Of a stretch of DNA of 5,175 bases, positions 1-4,566 are shown one piece after another (within the stretch, counting starts at the first letter, position 1; every line of letters starts with the position of its first letter). The notes under the pieces are model-generated. The model saw only the letters and a list, made by a program, of their open reading frames with translations. It was not told where the DNA came from and searched no databases. This stretch comes from CAXTSE01 sp964246985. Its GTDB lineage: Bacteria; Actinomycetota; Actinomycetes; Actinomycetales; Microbacteriaceae. The stretch is from positions 1 through 5,175 of the forward strand of contig CAXTSE010000031.1 of the NCBI GenBank assembly GCA_964246985.1. Reading direction: 5' to 3'. Made by a program: the position numbers and the translations under genes.

Positions 1-1
1 C

Positions 2-931
2 ATCGAGGGCTGCCTGTTCGGCAACGGCGAGCGCACCGGCAACGTCGACCTGGTGGCGCTCGGCATCAACCTGTTCACCCAGGGGATCGACCCGCAGATC
101 GACTTCTCGGACCTCGACGAGGTGCGCCGCACCGCCGAGTACTGCAACCAGCTGAAGGTGCCGGAGCGCAGCCCGTGGGCGGGCGACCTGGTCTACACGG
201 CCTTCTCGGGATCCCACCAGGACGCCATTAAGAAGGGCTTCGAGGCGATGGACGCCGAGGCCGCCCGCCGCGGCGTCGACGTGTCCGAGCTCGAGTGGGC
301 GGTGCCGTACCTGCCCGTCGACCCGAAGGACCTCGGCCGCGGCTACGAGGCCGTCGTGCGCGTCAACTCCCAGTCGGGCAAGGGCGGCGTCGCGTACCTG
401 CTGAAGGCGGATCACGCCCTCGACCTGCCGCGGCGCCTCCAGATCGAGTACTCGGGCGTCGTGCAGGCGAAGACGGATGCCGACGGCGGCGAGGTCACGA
501 GCGACGAGATCTGGAGCATCTTCCAGGACGAGTACCTGCCGTCGACCGGCGGGGACCCGGACGCCCGCTGGGGTCGCTACGAGCTCCTCTCGACCCGCAC
601 GGCGAGCGACATGTCGGGGTCGGTGCAGCTCGATGCCCGCCTGCGCGTCGGCGACGACGTCGAGGAGGTGCGCGGCGAGGGCAACGGCCCGATCGCCGCG
701 TTCCTCAGCGTGATGGCCGAGCACGGGCATGACATCAAGCTCTACGACTACGTCGAGCACACCCTGTCCGAGGGCGGCGACGCGCTCGCGGCGGCCTATG
801 TCGAGCTGCAGGTCGGCGACGTGCGGCTCTGGGGCGTCGGCATCGACGGCGACATCTCCACGGCATCGCTGAAGGCCGTGGTCTCGGCGGTCAACCGCGC
901 GGTGCGCACCCGTGAGCTGGTCGGCGCCTAG
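2..931 (+). CDS. leuA: 2-isopropylmalate synthase, C-terminal part (5' end outside window)
   Basis: LeuA condenses 2-oxoisovalerate with acetyl-CoA to 2-isopropylmalate, the first committed step of leucine synthesis, in the cytoplasm. The frame is open from base 2, so the visible 309 residues are a C-terminal part. The ATG at 53 is internal. Window residues 3-14 hold the family motif EGCLFGNGERTGN, whose final Asn helps bind the catalytic divalent metal. Next come VDPQIDFSDL, SGSHQDAIKKG (about residues 69-79) and VNSQSGKGGVAYLL, the end of the catalytic region and the linker subdomains. From about residue 190 (GRYELLSTRT) to the end lies the LeuA allosteric domain, which binds leucine for feedback inhibition in this family. 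The sequence resembles the long actinobacterial LeuA type. No frameshift is seen. It ends at TAG 929-931, 22 bp from the convergent TRIC gene. The identification is very secure. Confidence 0.97.
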   Translation: MEGCLFGNGERTGNVDLVALGINLFTQGIDPQIDFSDLDEVRRTAEYCNQLKVPERSPWAGDLVYTAFSGSHQDAIKKGFEAMDAEAARRGVDVSELEWAVPYLPVDPKDLGRGYEAVVRVNSQSGKGGVAYLLKADHALDLPRRLQIEYSGVVQAKTDADGGEVTSDEIWSIFQDEYLPSTGGDPDARWGRYELLSTRTASDMSGSVQLDARLRVGDDVEEVRGEGNGPIAAFLSVMAEHGHDIKLYDYVEHTLSEGGDALAAAYVELQVGDVRLWGVGIDGDISTASLKAVVSAVNRAVRTRELVGA

Positions 932-941
932 TTCCGGCGCC
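923..941. terminator. Weak hairpin over the leuA stop codon, between convergent genes
   Basis: Two copies of the self-complementary hexamer GGCGCC (923-928 and 936-941) flank a 7-nt loop that contains the leuA stop codon. A 6-bp all-GC stem could form in transcripts from either strand, which suits the 22-bp convergent gap. There is no T tract on either side, so this is not a classical intrinsic terminator. In DNA this GC-rich such stems also arise by chance. Confidence 0.22.
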
Positions 942-953
942 TGACCCCGCCGC

Positions 954-1637
954 CTACGCGGTCGGCGTCGCCCCTGTGCCGGGTTCGATCCGGCGGGTGC
1001 GACGCCGCCGCAGCGCGACCTGCTCGGGCAGGCTCCACTTGAACAGCACGGCGAGCACCCGCACGGCGAACGTCAGCAGAACGCAGACGGCGACTCCGAG
1101 GGTGATCCCGCCGCCGATCGCGACGAAGACCACGAGCGACGTCGTCCCGAGCAGCGCGGCGACGGCGTACAGCGACCCGACGCTCATCAGGGCGATGGGC
1201 ACGTTGAGCAGCAGGTCGCGGAGGATCGATCCGCCGACGGCGGAGACGACCCCGACGAAGATCGCGGGCACCTCGGGCAGGCCCGCGGCGAGGGCCTTCG
1301 TGGTGCCGATCGCGCCGAACAGGCCGATCGTGAGCGCGTCTAGCGCGGTGATCAGGTGCCGCATCCGCTGGAACAGGCGCTCGAGCAGCATCCCGACGAG
1401 GGCGGATGCGGTCGCCACCGGCAGATACCAGTTGCTCTCGAGGGCGGCCGGCACCTCGCTCAGCAGGAGGTCGCGGATGATGCCGCCGCCGAATCCGGTG
1501 ACGATGCCGATGATCGCCACGCCGAGCAGGTCGAGCCGCCGGTCGCGGAACTGCGCGGCGAACAGCGCCCCCTGCAGACTGCCGACCGCGACCGCCAGCA
1601 GGTCGGCCCAGAGCGGGATGGTGAAGAGCTCGGTCAT
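954..1637 (-). CDS. TRIC (UPF0126) family cation channel, YadS/YicG-like
   Basis: This is a 227-residue membrane protein built from two homologous TRIC repeats. Each has the signature glycine-rich helix break followed by Arg-Asp: TGFGGGIIRD (residues 47-56) and SAVGGSILRD (132-141). The conserved DALTIGLFGAIGTTKAL lies between them (100-116). Hydrophobic stretches fit the family's seven transmembrane helices. The basic C-terminal tail (RRRRTRRIE, about 210-218) is probably cytoplasmic. Prokaryotic TRIC homologues form trimeric potassium/monovalent cation channels; their physiological role in bacteria is poorly known. Length is normal for the family. The ATG at 1637 is 13 bp after the stop of the upstream glycolipid-binding gene on the same strand, with only a weak purine-rich leader, so co-transcription and translational coupling are likely. 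Family assignment is firm; the transported ion is inferred from relatives. Confidence 0.93.
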   Translation of the reverse strand: MTELFTIPLWADLLAVAVGSLQGALFAAQFRDRRLDLLGVAIIGIVTGFGGGIIRDLLLSEVPAALESNWYLPVATASALVGMLLERLFQRMRHLITALDALTIGLFGAIGTTKALAAGLPEVPAIFVGVVSAVGGSILRDLLLNVPIALMSVGSLYAVAALLGTTSLVVFVAIGGGITLGVAVCVLLTFAVRVLAVLFKWSLPEQVALRRRRTRRIEPGTGATPTA

Positions 1638-1650
1638 CTGCCGCGCCCGG

Positions 1651-2172
1651 TCAGAGCCGCTCGAACAGTCCGGGGTAGTCGACGACGACGCCGTCGAGGT
1701 CGACGGTGATCTCGGCCTCGAAGTCGCTGTCGAGGGACTCGAAGAGGTAGATGTCCTCGTCGAGACGGGTGTAGCGCTGCTCGTCCAGCGTCACCTCGAG
1801 GTCGGGGAACGAGACGTAGACAGCCGAGACGTCCGCCTCGTCCTCGACGGCCAGGTCGAGGCGGCGGATGGGGAGGGTGTTCGTGAACGGCGTGATGGAC
1901 AGATCGATGTCGCGCGCATCGGCGAACTCGCCGCGCGGCTGGCCGTCGACCTTCCACGCCGTGCCGTCGAACTCGATGACGAGGGTGCGCTCTCCGGTCA
2001 GTGCCTCGAGGCGCAGCTGCCGGAAGGTCCAGTCGCGCTCGCACACGATCTCGTAGCTGTAGCGGCCTCGCGCGGAGTCGACGATCGACGAGGCGCGCAC
2101 CATGCCGCCCTCCTCGAGCCGCAGCCGCTCGAGCCCGTCGTACTCGAGCCCGCGCCACACGTAGTCAGCCAT
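1651..2172 (-). CDS. Putative glycolipid-binding domain protein (DUF1089/PF06475 type)
   Basis: This is a 173-residue soluble protein with no signal peptide or membrane segment, so it is probably cytoplasmic. It matches the family formerly called DUF1089 over its whole length. Visible landmarks are VWRGLEYDGLERLRL (residues 5-19), EFDGTAWKVDGQPRG (67-81), the hallmark ITPFTNTLPIRRL (93-105), YVSFPDLEV (119-127), QRYTRL (132-137) and VDLDGVVVDYPGLFERL at the C-terminus. The glycolipid-binding name comes from a structural resemblance to lipid-carrier folds; the ligand and cellular role are unproven. The ATG at 2172 was chosen because the conserved region begins a few residues later and no in-frame ATG lies close upstream. 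I see no Shine-Dalgarno sequence and no clear -10 box for it. It is the first gene of a likely two-gene unit with the TRIC gene and is divergent from recO. Confidence 0.9.
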   Translation of the reverse strand: MADYVWRGLEYDGLERLRLEEGGMVRASSIVDSARGRYSYEIVCERDWTFRQLRLEALTGERTLVIEFDGTAWKVDGQPRGEFADARDIDLSITPFTNTLPIRRLDLAVEDEADVSAVYVSFPDLEVTLDEQRYTRLDEDIYLFESLDSDFEAEITVDLDGVVVDYPGLFERL

Positions 2173-2206
2173 GCGGCCATCGTCGCACGTCCGGGGGAGG
2201 ATGCCA

Positions 2207-2256
2207 GCGGCGCGGCGCGACGCGACCGCGCTCGTGTCGCTGAGCGGCCGCGCCGC
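2207..2256. repeat. 10-bp inverted repeat upstream of recO
   Basis: GCGGCGCGGC at 2207-2216 is perfectly complementary to GCCGCGCCGC at 2247-2256, with a 30-nt spacer. The pair lies in the 111-bp divergent region between the glycolipid-binding gene and recO, and its right arm ends 15 bp before the recO -10 box. It could be an operator-like dyad. By rough estimate an all-GC match of this length within 50 nt is expected about once by chance in a window of this composition, so the call is weak. Confidence 0.2.
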
Positions 2257-2271
2257 GGAGGCGGCGGCGCG

Positions 2272-2277
2272 TAAAAT
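2272..2277 (+). promoter_or_regulatory. recO -10 box (TAAAAT), leaderless promoter
   Basis: TAAAAT is the most AT-rich hexamer in this intergenic region and fits the actinobacterial TANNNT -10 consensus. Exactly 6 nt separate it from the recO GTG at 2284, which would put transcription start on or next to the start codon. No convincing -35 hexamer is visible 16-18 bp upstream. No Shine-Dalgarno sequence sits at usable distance; the GGAGG at 2257-2261 is 22 nt away. Both facts agree with a leaderless mRNA. Confidence 0.7.
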
Positions 2278-2283
2278 GGCGCA

Positions 2284-3021
2284 GTGCCCACCTACCGTGA
2301 CGAAGCCGTCGTGCTCCGCACGCACAAGCTGGGTGAGGCCGACCGCATCGTCACGATGCTGTCGAGGCAGCACGGCAAGATCCGCGCCGTCGCGAAGGGC
2401 GTGCGCCGCACCGGATCCCGATTCGGTGCGCGGCTCGAGCCGTTCATGGTCGTCGACGCGCAGTTCTACATCGGGCGCTCGCTCGACATCGTGCAGCAGG
2501 CCGAGTCTGCCGGGTCGTACGGGCGCGAGATCGTCGACGACTACCCCCGCTTCACGGCCGCGAATGCGATGGTCGAGGCGGCCGACCGCCTCACCGAGCA
2601 CGAGGCCGGGCTGCAGCACTACCTGCTGCTGGTGGGTGCCCTGCGCTCGCTGAGCAAGGCCGAGCATCCGCCCGGTCTCACGCTCGACTCGTACCTTCTG
2701 CGGGCGCTCTCGATCGCCGGATGGGCGCCGAGCTTCGTCGACTGCGCCGTCACGGGCGCACCCGGCCCGCACACCGCGTTCGTGCCGCAGCTCGGGGGAG
2801 TGGTCTCGGACGCGGTCGCGCCGCCCGGCACCGCGCGCCTCGACATCGCGACCCTCAGCCTCCTGGGCGCGCTGCTGGCCGGCGACTGGGACGCCGCGGA
2901 GGACTCGGATGCGCGCACGCAGGCCCAGGGGTCGGGCGTCGTCGCCGCGTACACCCAGTTCCATCTCGAGCGCGGGCTCCGCTCGCTCGACCACCAGGAT
3001 CGGGCCGCCGGCACTCGGTAG
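2284..3021 (+). CDS. recO: DNA repair protein RecO
   Basis: RecO acts in the RecF(O)R pathway, where it helps load RecA onto SSB-coated single-stranded DNA and anneals complementary strands. The 245 residues match normal family length. Residues 1-80 are the OB-fold domain: YRDEAVVLRTHKLGEADRIVT (4-24) and HGKIRAVAKGVRR (30-42). A helical domain follows, with the conserved HYLLLVGALR (112-121) and the helix LTLDSYLLRALSIAGWAP (132-149). Many RecO proteins have a Cys4 zinc site in this domain. Here only Cys154 remains; the other positions read Thr157, Ser175 and Val178, though the surrounding GAPGPH and GGVV framework is kept. The GTG start gives the canonical PTYRDEAVV opening. The ATG at 2276 is out of frame. 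The gene ends at TAG 3019-3021, 9 bp before uppS. Identification is secure. Confidence 0.96.
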   Translation: MPTYRDEAVVLRTHKLGEADRIVTMLSRQHGKIRAVAKGVRRTGSRFGARLEPFMVVDAQFYIGRSLDIVQQAESAGSYGREIVDDYPRFTAANAMVEAADRLTEHEAGLQHYLLLVGALRSLSKAEHPPGLTLDSYLLRALSIAGWAPSFVDCAVTGAPGPHTAFVPQLGGVVSDAVAPPGTARLDIATLSLLGALLAGDWDAAEDSDARTQAQGSGVVAAYTQFHLERGLRSLDHQDRAAGTR

Positions 3022-3024
3022 GCT
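3019..3024 (+). promoter_or_regulatory. uppS -10 box (TAGGCT) overlapping the recO stop codon
   Basis: TAGGCT fits TANNNT and lies exactly 6 nt before the uppS ATG, the same geometry as at recO. Its first three bases are the recO stop codon. It could give uppS its own leaderless transcript in addition to read-through from recO. A GGTAGG run just before the start is a poor Shine-Dalgarno match, so leadered translation from a recO-uppS mRNA is possible but not strongly signalled. Confidence 0.55.
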
Positions 3025-3030
3025 CGGCCC

Positions 3031-3810
3031 ATGCCGGTGAGGAAGACGCACAAGGACGCCGTCGACTTCGTGCCGGTCGACTGGACCGGGCTCTACCCGC
3101 CGAAGATGCCGGCCTCCGCGGTGCCCGAGCACGTCGCCATCGTCATGGACGGCAACGGACGCTGGGCCAACGGCAAGGGCCTGACGCGGGTCGAGGGACA
3201 CAAGGCGGGCGAGGCGGCGCTGCTCGACGTCGTGGCGGGCGCGATCCAGATCGGCGTGAAGCACGTCAGCGTCTACGCCTTCTCGACCGAGAACTGGAAG
3301 CGGAGCCCCGATGAGGTGCGCTTCCTCATGGGATTCAACCGCGACGTCCTCCACCGGCGACGCGACCAGCTCAACGACTGGGGCGTGCGGGTGCGCTGGG
3401 CGGGCCGCAAGCCGCGGCTCTGGCGGAGCGTCATCGACGAGCTGCAGTTCGCCGAGCGGCTGACCGCGCAGAACTCGACCCTGACGCTCACGATGTGCGT
3501 CAACTACGGCGGGCGCACCGAGCTCGTGGATGCGGTGCGGGCGATGGTCGAGTCGGGTGCGCCGCTCACCGAGAAGTCGATCCAGAAGCACCTGTACATC
3601 CCCGACCTGCCGGACGTCGACCTCTTCGTGCGCTCGTCGGGCGAGCAGCGCACGTCGAACTTCATGCTGTGGCAGGCGGCCTACGCCGAGATGGTGTTCC
3701 TCGACACGCTGTGGCCCGACTTCTCGCGTGTCGACCTGTGGCGCGCTGTCGAGCTGTACGCGTCGCGCACCCGGCGCTTCGGCGGCGCGGTGGATGCGCC
3801 GAGCGTCTAG
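3031..3810 (+). CDS. uppS: Isoprenyl transferase (cis-prenyltransferase; undecaprenyl/decaprenyl diphosphate synthase)
   Basis: The enzyme adds isopentenyl diphosphate units in cis to an allylic diphosphate, making the polyprenyl diphosphate from which the peptidoglycan and wall-glycan lipid carrier derives. It works at the cytoplasmic face of the membrane. All family signatures are present in 259 residues: HVAIVMDGNGRWANGKG (34-50) with catalytic Asp40, GHKAG (56-60), YAFSTENWKRSPDEV (82-96), NYGGR, and RSSGEQRTSNFMLWQ (201-215). Arg201, Arg207, Ser209 and Glu220 align with E. coli UppS Arg194, Arg200, Ser202 and Glu213. An N-terminal extension of about 14 residues relative to E. coli recalls actinobacterial decaprenyl diphosphate synthases. 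Product chain length cannot be read from the sequence. It follows recO by 9 bp; recO-uppS adjacency also occurs in mycobacteria, which supports orthology to the main long-chain enzyme. Confidence 0.96.
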   Translation: MPVRKTHKDAVDFVPVDWTGLYPPKMPASAVPEHVAIVMDGNGRWANGKGLTRVEGHKAGEAALLDVVAGAIQIGVKHVSVYAFSTENWKRSPDEVRFLMGFNRDVLHRRRDQLNDWGVRVRWAGRKPRLWRSVIDELQFAERLTAQNSTLTLTMCVNYGGRTELVDAVRAMVESGAPLTEKSIQKHLYIPDLPDVDLFVRSSGEQRTSNFMLWQAAYAEMVFLDTLWPDFSRVDLWRAVELYASRTRRFGGAVDAPSV

Positions 3811-3811
3811 C

Positions 3812-3835
3812 CTGCGGGCCGGATCCAGGCCGCGG
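3812..3835. terminator. Possible bidirectional hairpin between uppS and the convergent membrane gene
   Basis: In the 32-bp gap between two convergent stop codons, 3812-3820 can pair with 3828-3835. The stem has about eight pairs, one of them G-U, a single bulged G at 3816, and the loop GGATCCA. The position, immediately after uppS and immediately after the minus-strand gene, is right for a shared terminator. There is no T tract, so any termination would differ from the classical intrinsic type. Confidence 0.35.
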
Positions 3836-3842
3836 TGCGGGT

Positions 3843-4469
3843 CTAGAGCGCGGTGCTCGGTGCCGCCGCGCGTCCGCGCGTGAGCGACAGGGCCAGCACC
3901 GCGTAGCCCGCGATGAACAGCGCGAGCCCGAGCGACCCGATCGGGAACCAGATGTGACCGGGCAGGATCAGGGCCGACCCCACGACCGCGAGCAGTCCGC
4001 CGGGGGCCGCGCGGTATCCGACCCTCTGCACCACCGCGATGGTCGCCGCGACCGAGCCGATCACCAGGCCGACGACCCCGACCACCGCGAGCGCGTCGCC
4101 GATGCGGAACACGGGGCCCGTGACGTCCGGCGTGCCGGCGGCCACGAGGGTGCCGCCGCCGATCCCGGCCAGCACGTCGAGGGCGGTGTAGAAGGTGGCG
4201 AAGGCGTACCCGCCGAGGGCAGCCAGCCAGCGCACGGGCCGACCCGCGGATCCGCCCCGTGCGATCAGCCACGGTGCCGCCCCGATCAGCGGGAACACGG
4301 GAAGCATCACGATGTGCAGGGTGCGCCAGTAGTCGGCGGTCGAGGCGTTCAGGTCCATCGGATGCGTGAGGCCGAGCAGCAGCGCGAAGAGCGCGGGCGC
4401 GGCGACGAGCGCGACGAGTCGGACGCGGGTCGAGCGGGGCGAGCGGGAGGGTGCGGACGGCAGGGCCAT
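3843..4469 (-). CDS. Multi-pass membrane protein of unknown function
   Basis: I do not recognise a named family. The 208-residue product has about six hydrophobic segments, near residues 17-35, 50-70, 82-106, 124-147, 157-170 and 174-196. The N-terminus is short and basic and the C-terminus is a short polar tail (TRGRAAAPSTAL). Polar residues in or beside the membrane segments look deliberate: THPMDL (35-40), the His in WRTLHIVMLP (48-57), the Asp in FYTALDVLAGIGGG (93-106) and the His in LPGHIWFPIG (169-178). These could bind a cofactor, metal or ion, but this is inference. It has no cysteine. The ATG at 4469 was preferred over one at 4598 because the longer version would overlap glyS and add an arginine-rich, non-membrane stretch, and because a TANNNT box sits 6 nt upstream of 4469. 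It is convergent with uppS and divergent from glyS. Confidence 0.8.
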   Translation of the reverse strand: MALPSAPSRSPRSTRVRLVALVAAPALFALLLGLTHPMDLNASTADYWRTLHIVMLPVFPLIGAAPWLIARGGSAGRPVRWLAALGGYAFATFYTALDVLAGIGGGTLVAAGTPDVTGPVFRIGDALAVVGVVGLVIGSVAATIAVVQRVGYRAAPGGLLAVVGSALILPGHIWFPIGSLGLALFIAGYAVLALSLTRGRAAAPSTAL

Positions 4470-4475
4470 GAGCCG

Positions 4476-4481
4476 ATGGTA
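4476..4481 (-). promoter_or_regulatory. -10 box (TACCAT) of the unknown membrane gene, leaderless
   Basis: Read on the minus strand, TACCAT fits TANNNT and is followed by exactly 6 nt (CGGCTC) and then the ATG at 4469. This repeats the recO and uppS geometry on the opposite strand and supports the shorter start. No clear -35 hexamer is seen. Its upstream region overlaps the glyS promoter box at 4496-4501. Confidence 0.55.
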
Positions 4482-4495
4482 CGTCGCGCCCCCGG

Positions 4496-4501
4496 TAGGC
4501 T
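4496..4501 (+). promoter_or_regulatory. glyS -10 box (TAGGCT)
   Basis: CGGTAGGCT here matches, base for base over nine positions, the stretch ahead of uppS (3016-3024). Transcription would start near 4508, giving glyS a 5' leader of about 59 nt. Unlike the other three boxes, the GTG 6 nt downstream (4508) is not the start of a recognisable gene. No clear -35 element is visible, and 14 bp separate this box from the divergent minus-strand box at 4476-4481. Confidence 0.55.
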
Positions 4502-4554
4502 GGCCGGGTGCCCGACGGCACACCGCCGACCGTGCCGCCAGCACGGCTGACCTC

Positions 4555-4559
4555 TGGAG
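4555..4559 (+). promoter_or_regulatory. glyS Shine-Dalgarno site (TGGAG)
   Basis: TGGAG ends 7 nt before the GTG at 4567, a normal Shine-Dalgarno spacing, and decides the glyS start. It is the only well-placed ribosome binding site among the gene starts in this window. Confidence 0.65.
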
Positions 4560-4566
4560 CCTTCTC

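Noticed and set aside
53..55. ATG-like or GTG start for a complete leuA at the left edge
   Set aside because: The conserved LeuA sequence continues in frame to the very start of the window (EGCLFGNGERTGN at base 5 onward), so the codon at 53 is internal and the gene is truncated by the window.
976..2274. A 432-codon plus-strand open frame opposite the TRIC and glycolipid-binding genes
   Set aside because: It is antisense to two genes with clear family matches, and its low-complexity Arg/Ser/Ala composition is typical of a shadow frame.
2276..2278. ATG inside TAAAATGG as the start of recO
   Set aside because: It is in a different frame from recO and leads into a shadow frame. GTG at 2284 gives the canonical RecO N-terminus.
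3495..4550. A 351-codon plus-strand open frame overlapping uppS and opposite the membrane gene
   Set aside because: It overlaps conserved UppS sequence in another frame, has an Arg/Gly/Glu-rich composition with no recognisable domain, and the minus-strand membrane protein explains the region better.
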